Made by a program: the position numbers and the translations under genes
Part shown: piece after piece, positions 23,539-33,965 of the stretch
Layout of the letters: each line of letters starts with the position of its first letter
Numbering within the stretch: position 1 is the first letter of the stretch
DNA from: Treponema sp.
GTDB taxonomy: Bacteria > Spirochaetota > Spirochaetia > Treponematales > Breznakiellaceae
Assembly: GCA_031258305.1 (NCBI GenBank)
Contig: JAIRNA010000015.1
Location: forward strand, 1-35,399
Direction: 5' to 3'
DNA: 35,399 nucleotides
The notes under the pieces: model-generated
The model's input: only the letters and a program-made list of their open reading frames with translations
Databases searched by the model: none
Told to the model about the DNA's origin: nothing

Positions 23539-24315
23539 TTAGTCCGCGATAGCGGATTTCATCTGTTTTACATAGGCGGCGAGATGAGGTCCCGCGTCTT
23601 TCCCGTATTCTTCGATGATGCGGACGATAGCGCTTCCTACAATGACGCCGTCTGCTGACTTGGCGATGCGGGCCGCTTGGTCTGGTGTATTGATGCCGAA
23701 ACCCACTGCCGCAGGGGTGTCTGCGGCTGAATGAGCCGCCTTTACGATTCCGTCAATGTTGGTTTCAATCTTATCGCGGACTCCGGTAACGCCCATCGAA
23801 GACACGATGTAGATAAAACCCGTAGATTTTGCCGCGATTTCCTTGATCCGCTCTTCCGAAGTCGGCGCGACCAGGGATATCACATCGACCCCGTACGCGG
23901 ACGCACTATCCTTCACTTCGCCTTGTTCCTCAAAAGGCATATCAGGAATGATAAGTCCGTCGACTCCGGTTTGTTTGCACCGCTTGAAAAACGCCTCGTA
24001 CCCGTAGTGAAAGACAGGGTTCAGATATGTAAGAAACACGAGAGGGACTTGCGTTTTCAGCCGTGTCTGTTCAATAAGCCAAAAGACCTTTTCCATAGAC
24101 GCGCCGTTTTTAAGAGCGCGGATATTTGCCCGTTGAATCACAGGTCCCTCGGCTATGGGGTCGGAAAATGGAATGCCGATTTCCACCAGGTCAGCTCCCG
24201 CTCCGACCATATCTATCACAAATTCAGCGCTTTTTTCGATTGATGGGTCTCCGGCCGTCAAGAACACGATGAAAGCTTTGTTGTTGCTCCTAAAAGCATT
24301 TGCTATGTTGCTCAT
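23539..24315 (-). CDS. trpA: tryptophan synthase alpha subunit
   Basis: Cleaves indole-3-glycerol phosphate to indole and glyceraldehyde 3-phosphate; indole is channelled to TrpB. The 258-residue TIM barrel has catalytic Glu45 in LVEIGIPFSDP. At the position of the second catalytic acid (Asp60 in Salmonella) it has Glu56 (PIAEGPVIQ), a variant I recall in some other bacterial TrpA proteins. The phosphate-binding end is VGFGINTPDQA and GVIVGSAIV. ATG 24315 has AGGAGG 5 nt upstream; the open frame extends 5 codons further. It lies 11 nt after the GerMN gene, behind gyrB, so it is probably cotranscribed with gyrB rather than with trpB. Confidence 0.96.
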   Translation of the reverse strand: MSNIANAFRSNNKAFIVFLTAGDPSIEKSAEFVIDMVGAGADLVEIGIPFSDPIAEGPVIQRANIRALKNGASMEKVFWLIEQTRLKTQVPLVFLTYLNPVFHYGYEAFFKRCKQTGVDGLIIPDMPFEEQGEVKDSASAYGVDVISLVAPTSEERIKEIAAKSTGFIYIVSSMGVTGVRDKIETNIDGIVKAAHSAADTPAAVGFGINTPDQAARIAKSADGVIVGSAIVRIIEEYGKDAGPHLAAYVKQMKSAIAD

Positions 24316-24326
24316 TCTTCCTCCTA

Positions 24327-24836
24327 TCAATATTCCGTAGAGTGTCCTTCTATGAAAAGAACGATTTGCTTTACGAAGGGGAAATTGCGCTTGATCCCTT
24401 CGTCCAAAGTGGTGAAGCTTCGAGAACGCGCCGCGGTCATAGAAACGGCGTTCATCTCCGTATCATCAGTAACAATGGGAAAAGCGGCGTCTTCCGAAAG
24501 ATTGATATAGACAACCCCGTCTCGGTAGAGCAACGAGAGAAGCCGTGTTCCATGGGCGAACAGCGGCGCTGAATCCGATATTCTGGGACCAAAAACGGCT
24601 TCTTCCACATACTGTTTGACTTGCATTTCTTCCGACGAAGGATATTTAAGAACCATCCGCTCTTCGGTTCTGCTTACCCCGGTCTTCATATCATAGAAGA
24701 CAAAGGTTTGCCGCGTCTTGTTGGAAAGGAGGGAACCGGCAATCGCAGCGCCCCCCACCGCGCAGAGGGCTAAAAAATAGAAGAAGCTCTCTTGTTTAAA
24801 AACTCCCAAAAGGTTACGATATAAAAAATCTTTCAA
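24327..24836 (-). CDS. GerMN-domain membrane-anchored protein
   Basis: A 169-residue protein with one N-terminal membrane helix (about 18-37) and a GerMN-type domain (about 60-165), recognised by the pattern TRLLSLLYRDGVVYINLSEDA, then MNAVSMTAARSRSFTTLDEG, then VKQIVLFIEG. GerMN domains occur in envelope proteins of both spore formers and non-spore formers and their biochemical role is not settled. A spore function is not implied here. The start is TTG at 24834-24836 with AGGAG 7 nt upstream. It lies 10 nt after gyrB and 11 nt before trpA. Confidence 0.82.
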   Translation of the reverse strand: MKDFLYRNLLGVFKQESFFYFLALCAVGGAAIAGSLLSNKTRQTFVFYDMKTGVSRTEERMVLKYPSSEEMQVKQYVEEAVFGPRISDSAPLFAHGTRLLSLLYRDGVVYINLSEDAAFPIVTDDTEMNAVSMTAARSRSFTTLDEGIKRNFPFVKQIVLFIEGHSTEY

Positions 24837-24846
24837 ATCGTTTCTC

Positions 24847-26844
<1,998 letters not shown>

Positions 26845-26877
26845 TTACCGAGTCAAGGTATGATAAACGCTTGCTTG

Positions 26878-26961
26878 TGCCGAGAACGGGAGTTGAACCC
26901 GTACCCCCTCTACGGGGAGGGGATTTTAAGTCCCCGGTGTCTACCATTCCACCATCTCGGC
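26878..26961 (-). tRNA. tRNA-Leu (anticodon UAA)
   Basis: An 84-nt cloverleaf. The acceptor stem is GCCGAGA with TCTCGGC, the anticodon stem GGGGA-CTTAAAA-TCCCC gives UAA, a long variable arm CCCC-GTAGA-GGGG marks a class II tRNA, and the T arm is ACGGG-TTCAACT-CCCGT. The gene ends at discriminator A (26878) followed by CAAG, so the 3' CCA is not encoded and must be added. It lies between trpB and gyrB in the same orientation, with its own promoter. Confidence 0.97.
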
Positions 26962-26971
26962 TTATAGCTCT

Positions 26972-27000
26972 ATTTTAATATAAGAAAATGAATTTGTCAA
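26972..27000 (-). promoter_or_regulatory. sigma-70 promoter of tRNA-Leu
   Basis: TTGACA (26995-27000), a 17-bp spacer and TAAAAT (26972-26977), with 10 nt to the 5' end of the tRNA. Confidence 0.82.
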
Positions 27001-27034
27001 GAGACCTTCGAATATTTGTGAATAGTAATATTCT

Positions 27035-28219
27035 CTATTCGATAATCTCTTTGCCCCGGTACCGAGCTATCGCGGCCGCATCCTTATCCCCGCGTCCGGA
27101 TAGGCAGACGATGATGCTCTGTCCGGGGGGAAGACTCCGTGCGAGCGAGCAGGCGTATGCGACCGCGTGGGCGCTTTCCACCGCCGGAATGATACCTTCC
27201 ACGCGGGATAGGTATTCAAACGCCGAAACCGCATCTTCGTCCGTTACCGGTACATATTCGGCGCGGCCGGTATCGTGGAGATAGGCGTGTTCCGGACCAA
27301 CGCCCGGATAGTCTAGTCCTGCGGAAATTGAATAGACAGGCGCTATCTGCCCTTCTTCATCCTGACAAAAATAGGACTTCATACCATGAAATACCCCGAC
27401 GGATCCTTTTGCTATAGAAGCCGCGTGAAACGCCGTGTCAACCCCGCATCCGGCCGCTTCGCATCCGATGAGCCGCACATTCGCATCCGGTATGAAGTGA
27501 AAGAATGTGCCGATGGCGTTACTTCCACCACCCACGCATGCAATCACCGCAACAGGCAGTTTTCCTTCTTTTTCCAGAATCTGCTCCCGCGCCTCTCGGC
27601 TGATGACGGACTGAAAATCACGCACAATAGTCGGAAATGGATGGGGACCCATCACCGAGCCGAGTGCGTAATGCGTGTCGTGGACGCGGCTGACCCATTC
27701 GCGCATAGTTTCGTTGACTGCATCCTTCAATGTCCGCGTACCGCTTATCACGGTGTTGACCTTTGCGCCCAAAAGCTCCATACGGTAAACGTTGAGCTTC
27801 TGCCGTTCCGTGTCCTCTTCGCCCATGAATATTTCACATTCTAGTCCAAGCAAAGCGGCTGCGGTCGCGCAGGCAACACCGTGCTGCCCAGCGCCAGTCT
27901 CTGCAATGAGGCGCGTCTTACCCATCTTCTTCGCCAAAAGCGCCTGTCCCAACACATTGTTGATTTTGTGGGAACCCGTGTGGTTCAAATCTTCGCGCTT
28001 CAGGTAAATTTTTGCGCCGCCAAGGTCGCGAGTCATCTTCTCTGCAAAATACAACCGGGATGGACGTCCTGCGTAATTCTTTAATAGCCCGTCCAATTCT
28101 TTCTGAAAGTCAGGGTCGTTTTTGTAGTGTTCATAGGCTTCTTCCAGATGAATGATTTCATTCATGAGAGTTTCCGGAATGTACTGGCCCCCGTATTCAC
28201 CGAATCTGCCTTTTCGCAT
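27035..28219 (-). CDS. trpB: tryptophan synthase beta subunit
   Basis: Pyridoxal-phosphate enzyme that joins indole and serine to make tryptophan. The 394-residue product has the PLP lysine Lys85 in HTGSHKINN, the [10 protein letters not shown] segment with the catalytic Glu, the phosphate-binding loop [10 protein letters not shown], and the family start [16 protein letters not shown]. It is the standard TrpB1 type that pairs with TrpA. ATG 28219 has GAGGAG 9 nt upstream. trpA is not adjacent: tRNA-Leu, gyrB and a GerMN gene lie between. No other trp gene is seen, so the organism may salvage indole or make precursors from loci elsewhere. An AT-rich hairpin at 27010-27033 follows the stop. Confidence 0.97.
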   Translation of the reverse strand: MRKGRFGEYGGQYIPETLMNEIIHLEEAYEHYKNDPDFQKELDGLLKNYAGRPSRLYFAEKMTRDLGGAKIYLKREDLNHTGSHKINNVLGQALLAKKMGKTRLIAETGAGQHGVACATAAALLGLECEIFMGEEDTERQKLNVYRMELLGAKVNTVISGTRTLKDAVNETMREWVSRVHDTHYALGSVMGPHPFPTIVRDFQSVISREAREQILEKEGKLPVAVIACVGGGSNAIGTFFHFIPDANVRLIGCEAAGCGVDTAFHAASIAKGSVGVFHGMKSYFCQDEEGQIAPVYSISAGLDYPGVGPEHAYLHDTGRAEYVPVTDEDAVSAFEYLSRVEGIIPAVESAHAVAYACSLARSLPPGQSIIVCLSGRGDKDAAAIARYRGKEIIE

Positions 28220-28240
28220 AGTTTACAGCTCCTCATCCAT

Positions 28241-28269
28241 ACTCTACCACAATGGAGAAAAATTGTCTA
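28241..28269 (-). promoter_or_regulatory. promoter of trpB
   Basis: TAGACA (28264-28269), a 17-bp spacer and TAGAGT (28241-28246), with a leader of about 15 nt. No room exists for a peptide attenuator or a T-box. Confidence 0.55.
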
Positions 28270-28280
28270 CTTCGTTACCA

Positions 28281-28309
28281 TTTACTTTTTATCATAAATG
28301 ATGTAACAT
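28281..28309 (+). promoter_or_regulatory. promoter of the TIGR00282 gene (leaderless)
   Basis: TTTACT (28281-28286), a 17-bp spacer and TAACAT (28304-28309), with the ATG exactly 6 nt later and no Shine-Dalgarno site. It is divergent from the trpB promoter. Confidence 0.58.
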
Positions 28310-28315
28310 AAATCT

Positions 28316-29134
28316 ATGGCAAAAAAAGTGATAATGATAGGCGATGTTGTGGGGGAACCAGGGCTTCTGGCTCTGGAAAGAGAATTGCCGTCTCTGATAC
28401 AGAGGCATAGAGCGGATTTTACCGTAGTGAACGGTGAAAACGCGGCGGACGGTTTCGGCATGACAGAGCAGACGCTGAACCGCATCTTGAATAGCGGGGC
28501 GGACGCGGTGACATCAGGCAATCACGTTTGGGAAGAGCGCGAATTCTGGAGCGTTTTGGAGAACAACGAGCGGGTTTTAAGACCAGCAAATTACCCTCCA
28601 GGCGTTCCTGGACGCGGATGGCTCAAGATAGAAAAAAACGGCGTCTGCTGGCTCGTGGTCAACCTCCAGGGACGGGATATGATGAAAAGCATAGACTGCC
28701 CATTCAGGACCTTTGACGCCATATTCATGGCGCACGGCAGAGCGGAGTCGGAACAGTACGAAATATCCCATCCAATTTTCATCGTTGATTTCCATGCTGA
28801 AACAACGCGGGAAAAGGAAGCGCTGGGTTTCTATCTGGACTCCCGCGTGAGTGTTATCGTGGGAACGCATACACACACGCAAACCGCGGATAATCGAATT
28901 CTACCCCATGGCGCGGCGTACATCACGGATATAGGCATGACCGGCGCACAGGACAGCATCATCGGTATGGACACGCGGATATGCGTGGACCGCGCCGTGA
29001 AACAAGTACTCTATCACATGGAATGCGCCAAGGGAACCGGTTCAGTTCAAGGCATTGCCGCGGAAATCGACGAGAATACAGGAAAAGCCCTCTCCATTAA
29101 ACGGATAGGACATACCTCGTCAGAGTCGGACTAA
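28316..29134 (+). CDS. TIGR00282-family metallophosphoesterase (YmdB-like)
   Basis: A 272-residue dinuclear-metal phosphodiesterase of the YmdB/TIGR00282 family, whose Bacillus subtilis member hydrolyses 2',3'-cyclic nucleotides and affects RNA turnover and cell-fate decisions. Metal-binding motifs are all present: MIGDVVGEPG, VVNGENAADGFG, TSGNHVWE, VDFHAETTREK and VGTHTHTQTAD. The length is typical. The ATG is probably at the mRNA 5' end. The 3' end overlaps the convergent UPF0158-GNAT gene by 38 bp. Its substrate in spirochaetes is unknown. Confidence 0.94.
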   Translation: MAKKVIMIGDVVGEPGLLALERELPSLIQRHRADFTVVNGENAADGFGMTEQTLNRILNSGADAVTSGNHVWEEREFWSVLENNERVLRPANYPPGVPGRGWLKIEKNGVCWLVVNLQGRDMMKSIDCPFRTFDAIFMAHGRAESEQYEISHPIFIVDFHAETTREKEALGFYLDSRVSVIVGTHTHTQTADNRILPHGAAYITDIGMTGAQDSIIGMDTRICVDRAVKQVLYHMECAKGTGSVQGIAAEIDENTGKALSIKRIGHTSSESD

Positions 29135-29966
29135 ACGAAGACCGAATCAAGTAACGGGAAAAGCCATCGGATTCAACCGGCACATCAATATACACAGTTT
29201 CGGTACCATGACTGTTCTTCAAAAAATCTACCATACGGGCGCAAAGTTCGGAACCAAGTCCCAATCCCCGGTATTCGGGCTTTATTTCAACTACAAGACG
29301 GCAACAAGAGGCGCTGCCTTGGCGTAGCGCCGCGGCGAAACCCGCTATACCGCGTTCAGCGGCTTCGGCAAGGATGATTTTGCCGTTCATTCCGCTCTTG
29401 TTCTCCGCGTAATAATCCGCATAATGCGGATTGTCTTCAACACAGGCGCGGTGTAGAGCCGCTATTGTTGCCGCGTCGTCAGGACCATAGTCGCGAAACA
29501 AGAAATCCTCCAAAACAAGCTCCTCAGTTTCTTCCGGCTCCTCAAAGCCGATTTTTTCCATGTTCCAGGACTCCCGCAGTCCGTTATACCATTGAATAAT
29601 ACGACGCTTCATCTCCCGAGTCTTGAAGGCGAACCAGCGCCTTTCCGTTTCAGGATACCGAGTCAACACGTCCTTAAACGCTCGAAAAACACCCTTTCCT
29701 CGCTCAAGACTTTGAGTCAAAGCATCCCGGACCACGCTATTCCGGCACCCCGACGCGAATTGTTCCATAATGAAAAAGCCGTCTGACGAACGCCATTCAG
29801 GAATTCTAATGAAACGTTCTTCTCTTTCATAGAAATCGCCCGCGATATCGTCGAATTTCGTATTAATAAGCTCGGATTCTCGCATATCCAAAAGAAAATC
29901 ACCGCTCTGGTCTTCCATACAAAAGAGAATTTCATCAATTAAAGCCCGCGTTAATTCAAAAAACAT
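29097..29966 (-). CDS. UPF0158-GNAT fusion acetyltransferase
   Basis: A 289-residue two-domain protein. Residues about 1-135 match the UPF0158 family: acidic start, then GFFIMEQFASGCRNSVVRDAL and GKGVFRAFKDVLTRYPETERRWFAF. Residues about 150-289 are a GNAT N-acetyltransferase with the acetyl-CoA loop EIKPEYRGLGLGSELC. It probably acetylates an amine on a small molecule or protein; the substrate is unknown. The -10 box TATACT ends 6 nt before the ATG, with no ribosome binding site. The stop lies inside the 3' end of the convergent TIGR00282 gene. Both domains are complete in one frame, so this is a true fusion in this sequence. Confidence 0.87.
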   Translation of the reverse strand: MFFELTRALIDEILFCMEDQSGDFLLDMRESELINTKFDDIAGDFYEREERFIRIPEWRSSDGFFIMEQFASGCRNSVVRDALTQSLERGKGVFRAFKDVLTRYPETERRWFAFKTREMKRRIIQWYNGLRESWNMEKIGFEEPEETEELVLEDFLFRDYGPDDAATIAALHRACVEDNPHYADYYAENKSGMNGKIILAEAAERGIAGFAAALRQGSASCCRLVVEIKPEYRGLGLGSELCARMVDFLKNSHGTETVYIDVPVESDGFSRYLIRSSFSPTLTRYVLSV

Positions 29967-29972
29967 ATTCGC

Positions 29973-30001
29973 AGTATACTATGAAAAAACAGTATAGTAT
30001 A
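29973..30001 (-). promoter_or_regulatory. promoter of the UPF0158-GNAT gene (leaderless)
   Basis: TATACT (29973-29978) is an excellent -10 box with exactly 6 nt to the ATG. The -35 position (29996-30001, TATACT) is poor. The region contains the inverted repeat ATACTAT / ATAGTAT shared with the divergent galE side. Confidence 0.5.
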
Positions 30002-30049
30002 GGGAGAGGAAAAGTATGCCAATACAACTGTCTCTATTGCAAAACATAC

Positions 30050-30078
30050 TTGCAATACAACACGAAAAAAGGTATAGT
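30050..30078 (+). promoter_or_regulatory. promoter of galE-lgt
   Basis: TTGCAA (30050-30055), a 17-bp spacer and TATAGT (30073-30078), then a short leader with GTGGAG before ATG 30097. A related block with TATAGT, GGAGAGG and ATG lies about 81 bp upstream (29992-30018), in the same frame. Confidence 0.6.
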
Positions 30079-30096
30079 ATAAGTGGAGTAAAAACT

Positions 30097-31086
30097 ATGA
30101 ACATACTTATAGTCGGCGGAGCAGGTTATATCGGGAGCCATGTGGCACGGGAATTCTTGGATAAAGGGTACAGAGTAACAGTGTTCGACAATCTCTCAAG
30201 CGGCACGCGGGAAAATTTATTTAATGATGAGAAGTTCGTCTACGGAGACATCCTCGACTATACGGCGCTTTTGCGGGCAATGAGAGAAGGTTTCGACGCG
30301 CTGGTTCACCTTGCGGCTGCGAAAGCCGCAGGCGAATCTATGTTGAAACCAGAAAAGTACTCTTATCAGAACATAAGTGGAACTATCAACATCCTCAACG
30401 CGGCGCTTGAGGCTGGTGTTAAAAATATAGTCTTTTCGTCAAGCGCCGCCGTCTATGGGGAGCCGCAATACCTACCCATTGACGAAAAACATCCAACCAA
30501 CCCCGAAAACTATTATGGATTCACCAAACGAGAGATTGAACGTTTTCTCTCCTGGTACGAAAAGCTAAAAGGCGTACGTTTTGCCGCGCTCCGGTACTTC
30601 AACGCGGCCGGCTACGATGTCAAAGGACGCATTACTGGACTGGAACAGAACCCTGCTAACCTACTCCCCATCATCATGGAGGTCGCGGCTGGAATGAGGC
30701 GGGAATTACGTATATTTGGAGACGACTACGACACGCGAGACGGTACGTGTATCCGCGACTACATTCATGTGAACGACCTTGCTACAGGACATGTTGCGGC
30801 GTTAGACTATATCTGTAAAAACAATGTAAGCCTCACCGTCAACTTGGGCAGTGAGAATGGTGTTTCGGTAAAAGAGATGCTCGAAACAGCGCGCCGTATT
30901 ACCGGTAAGTCCATCCCGTCAGAAATTGACAGACGTAGAGCCGGGGACCCGGCAAAGCTCACCGCTTCATCCCAATACGCGCATGAGGTTCTCGGCTGGC
31001 AAGCCCGTTATTCAGATGTGGAAACTCTCATTGAAACTACATGGAAAGTGTATAATAAAAGGAGACTCTTTTGCTATTGTCAATAA
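30097..31086 (+). CDS. galE: UDP-glucose 4-epimerase
   Basis: NAD-dependent interconversion of UDP-glucose and UDP-galactose for sugar catabolism and surface-glycan precursors; cytosolic. The 329-residue product has the Rossmann GGAGYIGSH (residues 7-15), the FSSSAAVYG segment with the catalytic Ser, YYGFTK with the Tyr and Lys pair, and RYFNAAGYD and RDGTCIRDYIHVNDLA typical of GalE. ATG 30097 fits the family start (MNILIVGG); an in-frame ATG at 30016 with its own GGAGAGG would add 27 unrelated residues. The last 16 nt overlap the lgt start, so the two are cotranscribed. Confidence 0.95.
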   Translation: MNILIVGGAGYIGSHVAREFLDKGYRVTVFDNLSSGTRENLFNDEKFVYGDILDYTALLRAMREGFDALVHLAAAKAAGESMLKPEKYSYQNISGTINILNAALEAGVKNIVFSSSAAVYGEPQYLPIDEKHPTNPENYYGFTKREIERFLSWYEKLKGVRFAALRYFNAAGYDVKGRITGLEQNPANLLPIIMEVAAGMRRELRIFGDDYDTRDGTCIRDYIHVNDLATGHVAALDYICKNNVSLTVNLGSENGVSVKEMLETARRITGKSIPSEIDRRRAGDPAKLTASSQYAHEVLGWQARYSDVETLIETTWKVYNKRRLFCYCQ

Positions 31087-32132
31087 ATTTTCCGTCATGG
31101 TTGAAACCTGAAATTATTCCCGGCCTGCCGCTTCGATGGTATGGACTAATGTATCTCATTGCTTTCGGCGTTGCGTACCTCCTCTATAAAAAACAAGTTA
31201 AAGAGAGAAATTTCCCTATGACCGCGGATGACTTGTCAGGCTTGTTCTTTTGGGGCATAGCCGGACTATTGATTGGAGCGCGTGTGTTTTCCACCATCGT
31301 CTACGAAACAAGCGACATCTATCGCAGGGAGCCGTGGCTCGTGTTCTGGCCCTTCCGCAATGGACGTTTCACCGGGCTCCAAGGCATGAGTTACCACGGC
31401 GGCGTCATCGGCGGGATTCTAGGTTTTATCATCTACAGTGCGGTGAAACGCTTTGACACGCGGGAAATCGCCGATATGTTTGCGGCAAGCATCCCGCTCG
31501 GCTATACTTTCGGCAGGCTCGGCAATTTCATAAATGCGGAACTTTACGGCAGAATCACCGCGTCTCCTCTGGGTATGGTGTTCCCTGACGCAAAAACCTA
31601 CCCGGCAAACCTCCTCTGGGTAAAGGAAACAGCGGAGAAAATCGGCTTCCCTATTCCCTCACCGAACGCCATGCTCAATCTACCCCGTCATCCGTCTCAA
31701 CTCTACGAAGCAATCTTCGAAGGCGTCATCCTCTGGGCGATTATCTGGCTTATCCGCAACAAGAAACCGTTCAAAGGCTTTACCGCGGGGATTTATATCT
31801 TTGGATACGGGATATTTCGATTTTTCATCGAGTATTTCCGCGAACCTGATGCAGACATCGGGTACCGATTCCAAATCGTCCCTACGGATTTGCCTATCGC
31901 CCTTTACCATCAGCCTTTGAGCTTTTCAACTGGGCAAGTCTTTTGTTTCGCAATGGTCGTCATCGGAGTTGTCTGGCTCATCATTGCGGCGAATCTGCCG
32001 AATCACGAGCCTGTGAGGGTCTATGGGAAAGAATTGTCTATCGGAAATGGAGGGAAAAGCCTCACGGTCCAGGACCGCGAGACAGACCGAAAGATACGGC
32101 GGAAAATACGGCGCAAAGCAGGAAAACGGTAA
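31071..32132 (+). CDS. lgt: phosphatidylglycerol--prolipoprotein diacylglyceryl transferase
   Basis: Inner-membrane enzyme that attaches diacylglycerol to the lipobox Cys of prolipoproteins, the first step of lipoprotein maturation; the lipoproteins in this window are its expected substrates. The 353-residue product has about seven membrane segments, the essential YHGG region (MSYHGGVIGG) and the Lgt signature GRLGNFINAELYGR. HPSQLYEA and YGIFRFFIEYFREPD are also typical. A basic C-terminal tail (about 318-353, ending KIRRKIRRKAGKR) is longer than in many homologues. The start is TTG 31071 with AAGGAG 6 nt upstream, inside the end of galE. Confidence 0.96.
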   Translation: MLLSINFPSWLKPEIIPGLPLRWYGLMYLIAFGVAYLLYKKQVKERNFPMTADDLSGLFFWGIAGLLIGARVFSTIVYETSDIYRREPWLVFWPFRNGRFTGLQGMSYHGGVIGGILGFIIYSAVKRFDTREIADMFAASIPLGYTFGRLGNFINAELYGRITASPLGMVFPDAKTYPANLLWVKETAEKIGFPIPSPNAMLNLPRHPSQLYEAIFEGVILWAIIWLIRNKKPFKGFTAGIYIFGYGIFRFFIEYFREPDADIGYRFQIVPTDLPIALYHQPLSFSTGQVFCFAMVVIGVVWLIIAANLPNHEPVRVYGKELSIGNGGKSLTVQDRETDRKIRRKIRRKAGKR

Positions 32133-32157
32133 CGGCGCTCCACAGGCGCTGAAGTGA

Positions 32158-32182
32158 ACTTCCGCCCCAGGGGGGCGGGAGT
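32158..32182. terminator. hairpin between lgt and tyrS
   Basis: ACTTCCGCCC pairs with GGGCGGGAGT (10 bp, one G-T pair) around CAGGG. It lies between convergent genes but has no T run on either side, so its strength as a terminator is doubtful. Confidence 0.45.
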
Positions 32183-32222
32183 TAAGGGAATAAATAATCA
32201 CCGCAAGAAGCAATTTAAAAAA

Positions 32223-33461
32223 TTAAATTCCAAAAGAAACTACAGACACCCGGCAAAATCGTTTTTTCCCTGCGCGGAGAACCAGTTCTTCCGAGAATCC
32301 GACAACGGCTTTTGGGTCTGTTACGGGCGTAAACTCGTCTTTACCGCCGACAAACGCGCCGCCTTGCTGAACGAGACGCCGTGCTTCGCTTTTCGTAGGG
32401 CAGAGTCCCGCGTCAGTGAATAGGTCAACGATGTTGTAGCCCGCATTAAACTTATCCATAGGAAGAGAGACAGACGGCATAGCGGACTTGTCGCCGCCAG
32501 AACCGCCGAAACTTGCGTGCGCACCAGCAAGCGCACGGTCCGCCTCGTCCTTCCCATGTATGAGAGCCGTTACCTCCCACGCGAGTCTTTCCTTTGCGAT
32601 ATTGGGATTCACCCCTTCCGCTGTAAGGATTTCGCACTCGTCTATGGGCAGGAACGTGAACATAAGCAAGAAACGCCTAACATCCGCGTCCTGAACGTTC
32701 CGCCAATACTGGAAGAAATCGTAGGGCGCTGTGACGGATGGATCCAGAAATAAAGCGCCTTTTTCTGTTTTGCCCATCTTCTTACCATCCGCGGTGGTGA
32801 TAAGCGGGAATGTGAGTCCGAACACATCAGCGCCGTCCATCCGACGGATCAGATCCGAGCCTGCTACAATATTACCCCATTGGTCGTCCCCGCCTATTTG
32901 GAGACGACACTCGTACTTGCGGAACAACTGCAAGAAGTCGTAACTCTGCAATAATTGATAGTTGAATTCGAGAAATGAAAGACCAGTTTCCATACGGAGA
33001 CGGTAAGCTTCAAAGGAAAGCATACGGTTGACGGAAAAATGACTGCCTATATCCCGCAGGAAGTCTATATAGTTAAGTTCAGCAAGCCATTCCTTATTAT
33101 TGGCGGCAAAAGCGTTTCGCCCGTCAAAACCCAAGAAAGCGTCCAATTGTTTTGTGATAGACGCGGCGTTTTTTTCCAGTTTTTCATAGTCAAGCATTTG
33201 GCGCATAGCCGTTTTGCCAGAAGGATCCCCGATGCGGGCGGTACCGCCGCCTACTAGAGCGATACCGCGATGACCGGCGGAACACAGGTGCCGAAACGCA
33301 AAAAACGGCACCATATGACCGATGTGGAGACTCGGTCCCGTTGGGTCGCATCCCACGTAAAACACGACTGGTCCCTCATCCATAAGCGCGGATAACCTTG
33401 CGGCATCCGAGCATTGCCGGAAAAACCCCCGGCGTTTCAAGTTTTCTAACGCTGTGTTCAT
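32223..33461 (-). CDS. tyrS: tyrosyl-tRNA synthetase
   Basis: Charges tRNA-Tyr with tyrosine; cytosolic class I synthetase. The 412-residue product has HIGH in PSLHIGHMVPFF, the tyrosine-site segments FYVGCDPTG and QIGGDDQWGNI, a KMSKS variant in KKMGKTEKGALFLD, and a C-terminal S4 RNA-binding domain (FTDAGLCPTKSEARRLVQQGG). ATG 33461 lies exactly 6 nt after a TAGAAT -10 box and there is no ribosome binding site, so the message should be leaderless. This also rules out a T-box leader. Confidence 0.97.
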   Translation of the reverse strand: MNTALENLKRRGFFRQCSDAARLSALMDEGPVVFYVGCDPTGPSLHIGHMVPFFAFRHLCSAGHRGIALVGGGTARIGDPSGKTAMRQMLDYEKLEKNAASITKQLDAFLGFDGRNAFAANNKEWLAELNYIDFLRDIGSHFSVNRMLSFEAYRLRMETGLSFLEFNYQLLQSYDFLQLFRKYECRLQIGGDDQWGNIVAGSDLIRRMDGADVFGLTFPLITTADGKKMGKTEKGALFLDPSVTAPYDFFQYWRNVQDADVRRFLLMFTFLPIDECEILTAEGVNPNIAKERLAWEVTALIHGKDEADRALAGAHASFGGSGGDKSAMPSVSLPMDKFNAGYNIVDLFTDAGLCPTKSEARRLVQQGGAFVGGKDEFTPVTDPKAVVGFSEELVLRAGKKRFCRVSVVSFGI

Positions 33462-33467
33462 GGCCCC

Positions 33468-33496
33468 ATTCTATACTAAAAAGAACCTCTGTTCAA
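33468..33496 (-). promoter_or_regulatory. promoter of tyrS (leaderless)
   Basis: TTGAAC (33491-33496), a 17-bp spacer and TAGAAT (33468-33473), with 6 nt to the ATG. From 33497 to 33678 nothing further is recognised. Confidence 0.65.
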
Positions 33497-33678
33497 GAGC
33501 GTTAGACGCCGATAGGGAAGGGGAAAAATACTTGGGCTGACCTTTAGAGACACCCATACAGTAGACACAGGGAGAGAAACCTCATGTAGTCTCGTTATGC
33601 GAGTCGCCCGCTCTTTTAGAATCATGTTTTTATATTAAACTTTGTAAAATATGTATCTATTTCTGGTCTTAATATAAC

Positions 33679-33906
33679 CTACAGTATCTCCACACCGCTG
33701 CCAAACGCCCTCGCCCCGATGGAAGTAACCGGCGCGCCGTTTATCCGGTCCGGGATGCGGACATCTGCCGCGCTTCAGTTATAGCCGGTAATGGTAACGC
33801 CAAGCGCTGTCTGGAAATTACCCGCGTTCTGCGCCGCATCCTGCGCAAACTGCGTGAGCGTCGAACACGAAACGCACGTCAGAAATAGCAGCCATGTCTT
33901 CTTCAT
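33679..33906 (-). pseudogene. BspA-type leucine-rich-repeat protein fragment with internal TGA
   Basis: ATG 33906 has AAGGAG 6 nt upstream and opens a signal-like MKKTWLLFLTCVSC sequence followed by FQTALGVTITGYN and a TGA (33775-33777). The same frame continues without a break as SAADVRIPDRINGAPVTSIG, then ARAFGSGVEIL and TAG at 33679. Together this is the start of a BspA-like LRR_5 surface protein (consensus ITGYxG, VxIPxxIxGxPVTSIGxxAF). The TGA stands where a Gly (GGA) is usual, which suggests a nonsense change, and the product also lacks all further repeats. Either a pseudogene remnant or a 43-residue secreted peptide; I prefer the remnant. It lies beside large tandem arrays. Confidence 0.7.
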
Positions 33907-33965
33907 ATCAAACTCCTTGGATGTGTAGATCCCACCCGCGCTTTGTTTCTTGCGCCGACCATTCA

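Noticed and set aside
24120-24160. Loss of TrpA activity because the second catalytic Asp is Glu (PIAEGP)
   Set aside because: Glu at this position occurs, as far as I recall, in other bacterial TrpA proteins, and all other motifs are intact.
33462-33678. T-box or other leader RNA before tyrS, or a small RNA gene in this gap
   Set aside because: The tyrS promoter places the transcription start at the ATG, so no leader exists, and I could find no known RNA fold in the gap.
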